Source: Solirubrobacter sp963792915
GTDB taxonomy: Bacteria; Actinomycetota; Thermoleophilia; Solirubrobacterales; Solirubrobacteraceae
Direction: 5' to 3'
NCBI GenBank assembly: GCA_963792915.1
Contig: CAWBYD010000002.1
Span: forward strand, 496,001-560,000
DNA length: 64,000 nucleotides
Below the pieces are notes generated by a model, which worked only from the letters and a program-made list of their open reading frames with translations, had not been told where the DNA came from and made no database searches. How positions within the stretch are numbered: the stretch's first letter is position 1; the number at the start of each line of letters is the position of its first letter. This document shows positions 25,599-33,638 of this stretch, in pieces. A program made the translations under genes and the position numbers.

Positions 25599-26216
25599 TT
25601 ACTCGACGTCGGAGTGCGGCGGGCGCTCGAGCGCGGCCACGAACGCGGCGCGGTCGTGGACCGGATCGCCGTGGGAGACGATCACGTGCTCGAACGGCAG
25701 CTCGAGCAGCTCGCGCAGCGCCGGCAGCGTGCGCTGCTCGTGCCACGGCGTTCCCCACACGAGCAGCTCGCCGTGCGGCGCGGTCAGCGCGTCGGCGAAC
25801 ACGATCGCCCGCTGCTCGGGCAGCCACAGCGGCGTCTCCATGCGGCCGCGCCCGTCGTAGAGCGCGACCAGGCCGCCGGGCAGCACGTCGCCCGGGTCGA
25901 TGCGCTCGAGCTCGGTCTGCGGCACGTCGCCGCGCCAGAACAGGAACGGGCCGAACGCGCGCGCGCCGTAGCGGGCCACGAACGCGTCGACGTCGCGGAT
26001 GTGGTCGGGCTTGAGGATCGCCACCACCGTCGGCGGATCGGCGTCCAGGCGCCGCTGCACGGCGGCGTCGGCGGGCAGCAGCGGATCGATGACCACCACC
26101 TCGCCGCCCGCGTGGACGCACGTGCAGGTCACCGGCGGGTCGTAGTCGGCGTCGGGGCTCCAGTCCGGGTGCGCCTGGCGCCAGATCCACAGGCCGGGCA
26201 CGACGTCGCGCAGCAT
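25599..26216 (-). CDS. MBL-fold hydrolase-like protein with degenerate metal motif
   Basis: A 205-residue protein with the outline of a metallo-beta-lactamase fold (CTCVHAGGEVVVIDPLLPAD; IVFADALTAPHGELLVWGTPW; HVIVSHGDPVHDRAAF). The canonical HxHxDH zinc motif is replaced by LKPDHIRDVDAF, so at least two of three histidines are missing. The late His (VSHGDPV) remains. It may bind one metal or be non-enzymatic. The gene at 30173 is similarly built and similarly degenerate. It is divergent from the sigma factor at 26254. Confidence 0.7.
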   Translation of the reverse strand: MLRDVVPGLWIWRQAHPDWSPDADYDPPVTCTCVHAGGEVVVIDPLLPADAAVQRRLDADPPTVVAILKPDHIRDVDAFVARYGARAFGPFLFWRGDVPQTELERIDPGDVLPGGLVALYDGRGRMETPLWLPEQRAIVFADALTAPHGELLVWGTPWHEQRTLPALRELLELPFEHVIVSHGDPVHDRAAFVAALERPPHSDVE

Positions 26217-26253
26217 GCGATGAGTTTCGCGTGCCGCCGCCGTCCTTGCTCCG

Positions 26254-27195
26254 ATGCCCGTCAGCGAGGAAGAGTTCCGCCGCCGCGTGGAGCCGCACCG
26301 CGCCGAGCTGCACGCCCACTGCTACCGCATGCTCGGCTCCGTCGACGACGCCGACGACGCGCTCCAGGACGCGCTGCTGCGCGCGTGGCGCGGGCTGGGG
26401 CGCTTCGAGGACCGCAGCTCGCTGCGCACGTGGCTGTACCGGATCGCCACCAACGCGGCGCTGGACCTGATCGGGCACCGGCCGCAGCGCGTGCTGCCGC
26501 TCGACCACTCGCCCGCCGCCGATCCCGCCGACGGCTTTCCGGAGCCGATCGTCGAGCGGATCTGGATCGAGCCGTATCCCGACGCCGAGCTCGGCTACGA
26601 GCAGCGCGAGAGCGTCGAGCTGGCGTTCGTGGCCGCCGTCCAGCGGCTGCCCGGCACCCAGCGCGCCGTGCTGCTGCTGCGCGACGTGCTCGGCTTCAAG
26701 GCGCGCGAGGTCGCCGAGACGCTCGACACCAGCGTCCAGGCCGTCAACAGCGCGCTCGCCCGCGCGCGGCGCGCGCTCGACGAGCAGCTGCCCGAGCGCA
26801 GCCAGCAGGAGACGCTGCGCACGCTCGGCGACCGCGCGGTGCGCGACCTCGTGGCGCGCTACATGGCGGCGCTCGACCGCGGCGACGTCCCGGCGATCGT
26901 CGGCCTGCTCGCCCAGGACGCGACGTGGTCGATGCCGCCGCTGGCGGCCTGGTATCGCGGCCACGAGGCGATCGTCGGCTTCCTGGGACTCGGTCCCACG
27001 CGGGTGCGCTGGCGCCACCTCCCGGCGCACGCCAACGGGCAGCCCGCCGCGGCCTGCTACCTGTGGGACGGCGAGCGGTTCGTCGCCGAGGTGCTCGACG
27101 TGCTGACGCTCGACGGCGACCGGATCACCGCGGTGACCGCGTTCATCGACCGTGACTGCTTCGCCCGCTTCGGGCTGCCCGACGTCCTGGAGTGA
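26254..27195 (+). CDS. SigG-like ECF sigma factor with C-terminal SnoaL/NTF2-like domain
   Basis: A 313-residue sigma factor. Region 2 is HRAELHAHCYRMLGSVDDADDALQDALLRAWRGLGRFEDRSSLRTWLYRIATNAALDLI, and region 4 is LPGTQRAVLLLRDVLGFKAREVAETLDTSVQAVNSALARARRAL. An insert ending WIEPYPD is typical of the SigG-like (TIGR02960) subgroup. Residues about 205-310 form an NTF2/SnoaL-like domain (YMAALDRGDVPAIVGLLAQDATWSMPPLAAWYRGHEAI), thought to regulate these factors in place of an anti-sigma protein. The 3' end overlaps the convergent EamA gene by 139 bp. Confidence 0.88.
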   Translation: MPVSEEEFRRRVEPHRAELHAHCYRMLGSVDDADDALQDALLRAWRGLGRFEDRSSLRTWLYRIATNAALDLIGHRPQRVLPLDHSPAADPADGFPEPIVERIWIEPYPDAELGYEQRESVELAFVAAVQRLPGTQRAVLLLRDVLGFKAREVAETLDTSVQAVNSALARARRALDEQLPERSQQETLRTLGDRAVRDLVARYMAALDRGDVPAIVGLLAQDATWSMPPLAAWYRGHEAIVGFLGLGPTRVRWRHLPAHANGQPAAACYLWDGERFVAEVLDVLTLDGDRITAVTAFIDRDCFARFGLPDVLE

Positions 27196-28022
27196 AGCGG
27201 CACCTGGACGACGGCCAGCCCCGCGAGCACGACCGCGGCGCCGAGCAGCTCCGGCGCTCCGGGCACCTCGCCGAGCGCGAGCCACGCCGCCGCGATCCCG
27301 ACCACCGGCACGAGCAGCGTGAACGGCGCGACCTGCGACGCGGGATGGCGGCCGAGCAGCCACGTCCAGACGCCGAAGCCGCCGAACGTGGAGAGCACCA
27401 CGACGTAGAGCAGCGCGAGCACGCCGCCGGCGCTCAGCTGGACGCCCTGGTGCTCGGTCGCCAAGCTCAACGCGGCCAGCGGTAGCGGCGGGACGAGGCT
27501 CGACCACACGAGCAGGCCGAGCGGGTGCGGCGAGCGCGCCTTGCGCGTCGCGATGTTGCCGATGCCCCACGAGAGGCCGGCGCCGACGGTCAGTGCGAGC
27601 GCGCCGAGCGGCACCGCCTGCGCGCGCCCCGCCGCGATGATCGCGATCCCGCCGAGCGCCAGCGCGCCGCCGGTGAGCTGCGCCGGCCGCGGCCGCTCGC
27701 CCAGGAACAGCACCGCGAGCGCGACCGTGAACGCGGCCTGCAGCTGCAGCACGAGGCTGGCGAGCCCCGCCGGCACGCCGTTGGCCATGCCGAGGAAGAG
27801 CAGGCCGAACTGGCCCATCGAGAGGAAGACGCCGACGGCGACGACGTAGCGCACCGGGACGCCCGGACGGGGGACGAACGGCAGCGCGAGCGCCACCAGC
27901 GCGAAGCGCAGCGCCGCGAACAGCAGCGGCGGGAAGTGGCTGAGGCCGACGTGGATGACGACGAAGTTGACGCCCCAGACCGTGGCGACGGCGAGCGCGG
28001 CGAGGGCATGGCGGCGGGGCAT
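27057..28022 (-). CDS. EamA/DMT-superfamily transporter
   Basis: A 321-residue drug/metabolite transporter with ten membrane helices and two EamA halves (ALAVATVWGVNFVVIHVGLSHFPPLLFAALRF; ALTVGAGLSWGIGNIATRKA). It is probably an exporter of small metabolites or amino acids. The natural end of the second EamA repeat is near VVQVPLHSRTSG. The frame then runs 46 more codons antisense to the sigma gene (Ser/Arg-rich tail) before a stop at 27057. It is divergent from a LysR gene, the usual regulator for such exporters. ATG 28022 was chosen from the conserved N-terminus. Confidence 0.83.
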   Translation of the reverse strand: MPRRHALAALAVATVWGVNFVVIHVGLSHFPPLLFAALRFALVALALPFVPRPGVPVRYVVAVGVFLSMGQFGLLFLGMANGVPAGLASLVLQLQAAFTVALAVLFLGERPRPAQLTGGALALGGIAIIAAGRAQAVPLGALALTVGAGLSWGIGNIATRKARSPHPLGLLVWSSLVPPLPLAALSLATEHQGVQLSAGGVLALLYVVVLSTFGGFGVWTWLLGRHPASQVAPFTLLVPVVGIAAAWLALGEVPGAPELLGAAVVLAGLAVVQVPLHSRTSGSPKRAKQSRSMNAVTAVIRSPSSVSTSSTSATNRSPSHR

Positions 28023-28118
28023 GGGCCGAGCGTGACGGCCGCGACCGGCAAGAGCAATTTCATTTCGTGGCGGTAACCCGTAAGATTCTCTTGATGATTG
28101 CCCTCTGCCGGACTGCGC
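28023..28118. promoter_or_regulatory. AT-rich divergent region between the EamA and LysR genes
   Basis: A locally AT-rich stretch (28046-28105) lies between the two divergent genes. GCAAT (28053-28057) and ATTGC (28097-28101) form the ends of an interrupted dyad. A LysR-type operator is expected here; the exact site cannot be fixed by eye. Confidence 0.3.
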
Positions 28119-29030
28119 GTGCTTGATCTCCGGCGCCTGCGGGCGCTGCGCGCCGTCGCCGACCACGGGACGCTCGCGGCAGCCGCCGATGCCCTGCACC
28201 TGACGGCGTCCGCGGTCTCGCAGCAGCTCGCGGCGCTCGAGAAGGAGGTGGGGCGGGAGCTGCTCGAACCGGCGGGCCGCAGCGTGCGCCTCACGGCGTC
28301 GGGACGGCTGCTCCTGGAGCATGCGGACGCGCTGTTCGCGCAGCTCGAGCGCCTGGAGGGCGACCTCGCCGGCGACGAGCCGTGCGGCGAGCTGCGCGTC
28401 GGCGGCTTCCCGACCGCGCTCGCGGGCCTGCTGGCGCCGGCGGCGCGGCCGCTGCGCGCCGCCGCGCCCGGCGTGACGCTGCGCGTCCAGGAGTACGAGA
28501 CGCCGGAGGGCGTGGCGGCGCTGGTGGCGCGCGACATCGACGTCGTGCTCGGGATGGAGTGCTCGGCGGCGCCGCGCCGCGACGACGCGCGCTTCCATCG
28601 CGAGGAGCTGCTCGGCGACGTCCTGGACGCGGTGCTCGACAGCGGGCACCCGCTGGCCGGCCGCGCGCGCATCGAGCTCGCCGAGCTGGCCGAGCAGCAG
28701 TGGGTGGCGCCGCCGGTCGGCTGGTCGTGCGACGAGGTGTTCCACGCCGGCTGCCGCGCCGCCGGCTTCAGCCCCATCGTCGCGCACCGCGCCGGCGACT
28801 GGCAGGCGGTGTTCGGGCTGGTCGGCGCCGGCCTGGGCATCGCGCTGGTGCCGCGGCTCGCGCACACCCACACGCCGCCCGGCACCGTGATCGTGCCGCT
28901 GACCGGCGTCCCGCCGCGCCGGCACGTGTTCGCCGCCTGCCGCGCGGGCGCCGAGGCCGCGCCGGCGGTCCGCGCGCTGCTCGACGCGCTGAACCGCGTC
29001 GCGGCGGCGCCCGTTACCCTGGCGGCTTAG
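28119..29030 (+). CDS. LysR-family transcriptional regulator
   Basis: A 303-residue LysR regulator. The N-terminal winged helix reads LDLRRLRALRAVADHGTLAAAADALHLTASAVSQQLAALEKEVGRELLE, and a two-lobed effector domain follows (GELRVGGFPTALAGLLAPA; DWQAVFGLVGAGLGIALVPRLA). It probably controls the divergent EamA exporter. GTG 28119 gives the family-typical N-terminus VLDLRRLRALR; TTG 28098 would add seven residues. Confidence 0.87.
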   Translation: MLDLRRLRALRAVADHGTLAAAADALHLTASAVSQQLAALEKEVGRELLEPAGRSVRLTASGRLLLEHADALFAQLERLEGDLAGDEPCGELRVGGFPTALAGLLAPAARPLRAAAPGVTLRVQEYETPEGVAALVARDIDVVLGMECSAAPRRDDARFHREELLGDVLDAVLDSGHPLAGRARIELAELAEQQWVAPPVGWSCDEVFHAGCRAAGFSPIVAHRAGDWQAVFGLVGAGLGIALVPRLAHTHTPPGTVIVPLTGVPPRRHVFAACRAGAEAAPAVRALLDALNRVAAAPVTLAA

Positions 29031-29193
29031 TGGGCGTGTCCGGACGTACGGCGTATAACCCGGCGAATGCACGGGTCGTCGCTGCCCGCGGCGGACGCCG
29101 CTCGCATACTGGTGGTACGTGTGCGGCGGCCGCCGCCCGGCAGCGTCGGGCCGAGCCCGCCGGAATGCGTCGTACTTGCGGACACGTCCACCA

Positions 29194-29817
29194 GTGAACG
29201 CCGTCATCTTCGACCTCGACGGCGTGCTCGTCGACTCCGAGCAGGTGTGGGACCAGGCGCGCCGGGTCGTCGTCGCCGAGCACGGCGGGACGTGGAAGGA
29301 CAGCGCGACCCGCGACATGCTCGGCATGAGCTCGAGGGAGTGGTCGGCCTACGTCGTCGAGCAGCTCGGCGTGCATCTGACGCCCGCGCAGGTCAACGCG
29401 GCCGTGGTGGACGCGATGCTCGACACCTACCGCCGCGAGCTGCCGCTGCTGCCCGGCGCGCGCGAGGCGGTCGAGCGGCTCGCCGCGCGGATGCCGCTCG
29501 CGCTCGCCTCCTCCTCCAACCGCGAGGTGATCGACCTCGTGCTGGCCCAGATGGGCGTCACCGACCGCTTCGTCGCGACCGTCTCCTCCGAGGAGGTGCC
29601 CCGCGGCAAGCCCGCGCCCGACGTCTACGAGGAGGCCAAGCGGCGGCTCGGCGTGCGCGGCGACGTCGTCGCGATCGAGGACTCCGAGAACGGGATCAAG
29701 TCCGCGCACGCCGCGGGGCTGCGCGTGATCGCGATCCCGAACCTGCACTTCCCGCCGCCGCCCGAGGCGCTGGCGCTGGCGGACGAGATCCTGCCCGACC
29801 TCGGCGCGATTCCCTGA
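29194..29817 (+). CDS. HAD-IA phosphatase / beta-phosphoglucomutase-like
   Basis: A 207-residue HAD hydrolase. Motif I FDLDGVLVDSE has the nucleophile Asp near residue 7, motif II is ASSSNRE, motif III Lys is in RGKPAPDVYEEA, and motif IV is AIEDSENGIKSA. Its C1 cap length and the GKPAPDVY segment place it near beta-phosphoglucomutase and sugar-phosphate phosphatases. The substrate is not predictable. GTG 29194 starts directly at the Rossmann strand; an upstream GTG (29119) would add an Arg-rich leader without similarity. The 163-bp gap before it holds CATACT (29105) but no clear gene. Confidence 0.83.
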   Translation: MNAVIFDLDGVLVDSEQVWDQARRVVVAEHGGTWKDSATRDMLGMSSREWSAYVVEQLGVHLTPAQVNAAVVDAMLDTYRRELPLLPGAREAVERLAARMPLALASSSNREVIDLVLAQMGVTDRFVATVSSEEVPRGKPAPDVYEEAKRRLGVRGDVVAIEDSENGIKSAHAAGLRVIAIPNLHFPPPPEALALADEILPDLGAIP

Positions 29818-29821
29818 GCAG

Positions 29822-30157
29822 CTACGCCGCGGCGAACGCGTCGTCGCGGGTGCGGTGCAGCGAGAAGCGCGATGCCGTCCCGGTGATCTCCAGCAGCCGC
29901 CGGACCGGCCCTTCGGGCGCGACGACGTGCAGCCGCTTGCCGGTCCCCTCCAGCTGCTGCGCGGCGCGCAGGATCGTCCCGAGGGCGCTGGAATCGATGA
30001 AGTCCACCCCGACCAGGTCGAGCACGACCGCATCCTGGGGCCCGGCGGCAGACATGGCGAAGATCGCGCTCAGCTCGGACGTGCTCGCGAGATCGAGCTC
30101 GCCGGCCGCAACGATCAGGTGGCTGCCGTCGACGGGATCGTGGTCGAGGGTGAACAT
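29822..30157 (-). CDS. STAS-domain anti-sigma factor antagonist
   Basis: A 111-residue single STAS domain (MFTLDHDPVDGSHLIVAAGELDLASTSELSAIF; VVLDLVGVDFIDSSALGTILRAAQQLEGTGKRLHVV). The phosphorylatable serine is in the DSSALG loop, as in SpoIIAA/RsbV. It would release a sigma factor by binding an anti-sigma kinase; no such kinase is adjacent. The start ATG 30157 has TAGTTT 7 nt upstream, so it is preferred over TTG 30166. It is followed (convergently) by the HAD gene, 4 bp away. Confidence 0.86.
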   Translation of the reverse strand: MFTLDHDPVDGSHLIVAAGELDLASTSELSAIFAMSAAGPQDAVVLDLVGVDFIDSSALGTILRAAQQLEGTGKRLHVVAPEGPVRRLLEITGTASRFSLHRTRDDAFAAA

Positions 30158-30172
30158 GAGGCGCAAACTATC

Positions 30173-30781
30173 TCAGGGGCGACTGCGGATGACGCGCACC
30201 ATCTCCGGCGTCTTGGCGAGCAGCTTCGGCAGGTCGCGGCGCGAGCGCGCAAGCGCATCGAGCAGTGCGGCGGCGGCGCCGTCGAGGACCGGCGAGCCAT
30301 GACCCACCAGAAGCTGCTCGGGCTCCAAGCTGCGCAGCGAGTTGGGCGGCAGCGCGCGCCGCATGGGGTGCACGCCGGCCGGTCCCGGTCCGAGCGCGAA
30401 CAGCGAGGAGGTGCCGATCGACTCCCCGACGATCAGGCCCTTGGGCTCCGGCCACCACAGCGCGACCTCCTTCCAGAGCGGGCCGAAGTTCAGCCCCAGG
30501 ACGGAGAACGGCGTGTCCGGCAGCGCCGCGGGGACCTTGTGGAACGGCACGCCGAAGCGCCCGGCGAGCGCCTGGGAGTCGCGGTTGTGGCCCATGAAGA
30601 GCTGGATCACGCCGGCGGGCTCGCCGAGGGCGGTCGCGCGCTCGATCGCCTCGGGCACGTCGACCGGATCGACCAGCCAGACGCGGCCGTCGTGCGCGAG
30701 CGCGTGCGACGCCCGTGCCATCGCGTCGTCGCTGACCCAGGTCAGGCCCAGCGGGTGTTCGGTTAGCTCCCTTGCGCGCAT
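30173..30781 (-). CDS. MBL-fold-like protein, degenerate
   Basis: A 202-residue protein with a metallo-beta-lactamase-like layout: WLVDPVDVPEAIERATALGEPAGVIQLFMGHNRDSQALAGRFGVPFHKVP, then LIVGESIGTSSLFALGPG and QLLVGHGSPVLDGAAAAL. The active-site motif is reduced to MGHNRDSQAL in place of HxHxDH, although the late GHGSPV is retained. It resembles the gene at 25599 in length and in which residues are lost. ATG 30781 is preceded by TAGATG. It lies 15 bp upstream of the STAS gene on the same strand, so co-transcription is likely. Confidence 0.6.
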   Translation of the reverse strand: MRARELTEHPLGLTWVSDDAMARASHALAHDGRVWLVDPVDVPEAIERATALGEPAGVIQLFMGHNRDSQALAGRFGVPFHKVPAALPDTPFSVLGLNFGPLWKEVALWWPEPKGLIVGESIGTSSLFALGPGPAGVHPMRRALPPNSLRSLEPEQLLVGHGSPVLDGAAAALLDALARSRRDLPKLLAKTPEMVRVIRSRP

Positions 30782-30971
30782 GGCGCCATCATCTACCCTC
30801 GGGCGAGGTGAAGTAGCCAGCCCACCGCACTCGATTCGACGAAACCGACCCTGGGTCGGGCGTGCGGTGGCAGGCGACTGGCGCGGGGTCTGGACCCTCG
30901 CGTTTCGCTGCGCACCGCCCGTGCGCCCGGTCCCCGCGCCGCTCTCCCGGTCCGAGAAACGCGAGGACCGC
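30782..30971 (+). promoter_or_regulatory. structured 5' leader of the ABC-F gene
   Basis: TACCCT (30794-30799) is a likely -10. Eight nt later GTG-AAG-TAG (30808-30816) is a two-codon ORF. The leader then holds a hairpin CCGAC/GTCGG near 30845-30860, a perfect 6-bp hairpin GCGCAC/GTGCGC (30910-30926) and a long-range 11-bp perfect stem CCTCGCGTTTC (30896-30906) with GAAACGCGAGG (30956-30966), ending 5 nt before ATG 30972. A 38-codon ORF starting at a GTG near 30870 (VRWQATG) ends in TGA overlapping the ABC-F start. This suits ribosome-mediated attenuation, known for other ABC-F resistance genes. Confidence 0.45.
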
Positions 30972-32535
30972 ATGTTGAAGGCCACCGATCTCACCCGCTC
31001 CCACGATGGCGCGCCGCTGTTCGCCGGGCTCTCGCTCGTCGTCGACAGCGGCATGCGCGCCGGCCTGGTCGGCGCCAACGGCGCCGGCAAGACGACGCTC
31101 CTGCGCATCCTGGCCGGGGTCGAGCGTCCTGACGGCGGCGCGGTGGCGACCGGCACGGGCGATCGCATCGGCTATCTGCCGCAGGACGTGCTCGACCCGC
31201 GCGCGACGATCGACGATCTCTTGTTAGGCGAGGTGTGGGAGCTGCGCGCGCGACTCGACGACGTCTCGGACCTCGAGGCCTACGGCCGCGCGCTCGAGCG
31301 CTTCGAGGCGCTCGGCGGGTGGGCGCTCGAGGCGCGGCTCGACGACGCGCGCCGGCGCCTGCAGATCGATCACCTGGACCGCCGCGCGGCGCTCGGGAAG
31401 CTGTCCGGCGGCGAGGCGGCGCGCTGCCTGCTCGCCGCCGTCGCTGCTGTCGGACCCGACGGTGCTGCTGCTCGACGAGCCGACCAACCATCTCGACGCC
31501 GACGGTCGTGCCTGGCTGGCCGAGTGGCTGGCCGCGTTCGACGGCACGCTGCTGATGGTCTCGCACGACCGCGACTTCCTGGACGCCACGGTGCAGCGCA
31601 TCTACGAGCTGTCCGCCGACGGGCTGGCCGCGTACGAGGGCGGCTACTCCGCGTACCGCAGCGAGCGCGAGCGGCGGCGCGCGAGGGTCGCGCTCGCGCT
31701 CGAGGCGCAGGACAAGCGCCGCCGCCGGCTCGAGGCGGACATCGCGATGACCGGCCGCCAGGCGCAGTTCTCCGAGCGCCACGCCGGCGGGCTCGGGTCC
31801 GACAAGCAGAAGCGCTACGCCAAGAAGGTGGCCAAGAAATCCAAGGTCCGCGAGCGCCGGCTGCGGCGCGAGATGGACTCCGAGCAGTGGGTGCGCCCGC
31901 CGCGCGACCCGCGGGCGTTCAAGGTCGAGCTCGGCGCCGAGGAGACCGGCAGGCGGCTCGTCGCGAAGCTCGCCGGCGTGACCGTGGACGGCGCCTTCGC
32001 CGGGCTGGACCTCGCGCTGCACGGCGGCGACCGGGTGGCGCTCGTCGGCCCCAACGGGTCCGGCAAGAGCACGCTGCTTCACCTGCTCGCCGGCGTGCTC
32101 GAACCCGATGGCGGCGAGGTCGACGTCCGCGGCGCTGTGCGCCTGCTGCCGCAGACGCCGGCGCGGCTTCCGGCGTCGCGTCCGCTGCTGGAGTGGTTTC
32201 GCGAGCAGACGGCGCTCGGCGAGGCCGACGCGCGCACGCTGCTGGCGCACTACCGCCTGGGCAGCGAGGCGATCGGCCGGCCGCTCGGGCGCCTGAGCCC
32301 GGGCGAGCGCGCGCGCGTGCACGTGGCGGCGATCGTCGCGGCGGGCGCGGACCTCGTCCTGCTCGACGAGCCCTCCAACCATCTCGACTTCGACACGCTC
32401 GATGTGATCGAAGCGGCGCTGCGCGCCTATCGTGGGACGCTCGTGGTCGCTTCGCACGACCGCGCGCTGGTCGAGGCGGTCAACTGCGACCGCGTGGTCG
32501 CCATGACGTCGGAGGGGGTACCGAGGGTCCAATGA
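30972..32535 (+). pseudogene. ABC-F family ATPase, frameshifted at about 31443
   Basis: A 520-residue ABC-F protein with two ATPase domains and no membrane part; such proteins bind the ribosomal E site and often protect against antibiotics. The first domain has GANGAGKTTLLRIL and LSGGEAARCLLAAV, and the second has GPNGSGKSTLLHLL and LDEPSNHLDF. The frame breaks between LLAAV (ending 31442) and LLSDPTVLLLDEPTNHLDADG (from 31444): one extra G at 31443. Everything downstream is intact in the new frame, including a Lys/Arg-rich interdomain linker. It may be a recent pseudogene, a +1 recoding site or a sequencing error. The start of the next gene overlaps its stop (ATGA). Confidence 0.75.
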
Positions 32536-33638
32536 CCGTTTTCAGGCAGATGGGATGGACGGCGCTATTGATCGCCGCCGCCGTCGCGTTCGGAGCGGCC
32601 GCCGCGCAGGCCGCGCCCCTCGCGTGCGGGGCGACGATCACGTCGAACACCACGCTGCGCGCCCACCTCACGAACTGCCCCGGGGACGGGCTCGTGATCG
32701 GCGCGGACGGCGTCCGGCTGAACCTCGGCCGGCACACCATCGACGGCAGCGGCGCGCCGGGGAGCGCGGGGATCAGGCTCGCCGGGCACCGGCGCGTGGT
32801 CGTGAGCGGCGGGACGGTGAAGGAGTTCGAGACCGGCGTCGCGCTCTCACACGCCGACGGCAACCGGCTCCGCGGCCTCGCGCTGCACGCCAACACGGGC
32901 CGGGCGATCGACCTCAGCGGCGGCTCGGACGGCAATCAGATCACCGGCAACGACGCCGGCGGCAACGGCAAGACGGGCATCGCGCTGACCGACTCGACCG
33001 CGAACGTGGTCAGCGGCAATACGGCCGGCCACAACGCCATCACCGGGCTCCTGCTCGACGGCGCGAGCGGCAACCGGATCGCCCGCAACCGCGCGCAGGG
33101 CAACGTCGGCAACGGCATCGCGATCGTCGACGGCTCCAACCGCAACACGGTCTCCGGGAACTCGCTGTCGGGCAGCCAGGCCGGGATCGTCGCCGACAGC
33201 TCGTCGCGCAACGTCATCGCGCTCAACAGGCTGAGCGCGAACGGCGACTCGATCGTCGTGCTCGGCAACGCCAACACGGTCGCGGGCAACGTCGTCCGGG
33301 GCTCGATCAAGTGCGACGACTGCGGCGGCGACGGCATCGGCGTGTTCGGCGGCAGCGCCAACAGCGTCACGGCCAACGCCGTGCACGACGTCATGACCGA
33401 CGGGATCGCGGTCGCGAACGCGGCCGGCACGATCGTCTCGTGCAACCTCGTCGACGGGGCGGGTCACGACGGCCTGAAGATCGACAGCGTTCCGACCACG
33501 CTGAGCCGCAACGTCGTCCTGCACAGCGGCAACCGCGCGGTCGAGGCGGTGCCCGGGGTGATCTACCGCGACGCTACGCCGCCACCCCGGGACGGGCATC
33601 GCCGGCCGGGGCCGCCAGGCCGAATGCATCGGCGATGA
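32532..33638 (+). CDS. secreted right-handed beta-helix repeat protein
   Basis: A 368-residue protein with a signal peptide (residues 1-27, ALLIAAAVAFGAAAAQA-A). The rest is a parallel beta-helix of NosD/PbH1-type rungs marked by repeated N-x-I/V and G-N motifs (GNQITGND, NVVSGNTAG, NRIARNRAQGN, NTVSGNSLSG, NVIALNRLS). Such folds bind or cleave polysaccharides, but no catalytic carboxylate cluster is recognisable. ATG 32532 overlaps the ABC-F stop. The last 22 codons, Pro/Arg-rich, run antisense to the LLM gene (65-bp convergent overlap). Confidence 0.78.
   Translation: MTVFRQMGWTALLIAAAVAFGAAAAQAAPLACGATITSNTTLRAHLTNCPGDGLVIGADGVRLNLGRHTIDGSGAPGSAGIRLAGHRRVVVSGGTVKEFETGVALSHADGNRLRGLALHANTGRAIDLSGGSDGNQITGNDAGGNGKTGIALTDSTANVVSGNTAGHNAITGLLLDGASGNRIARNRAQGNVGNGIAIVDGSNRNTVSGNSLSGSQAGIVADSSSRNVIALNRLSANGDSIVVLGNANTVAGNVVRGSIKCDDCGGDGIGVFGGSANSVTANAVHDVMTDGIAVANAAGTIVSCNLVDGAGHDGLKIDSVPTTLSRNVVLHSGNRAVEAVPGVIYRDATPPPRDGHRRPGPPGRMHRR

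Noticed and set aside
30870..30971. N-terminal extension of the ABC-F protein (frame stays open upstream, ...SRSEKREDR-MLK)
   Set aside because: ABC-F proteins begin at the first ATPase strand (MLKATDL); the upstream part coincides with the leader hairpins.
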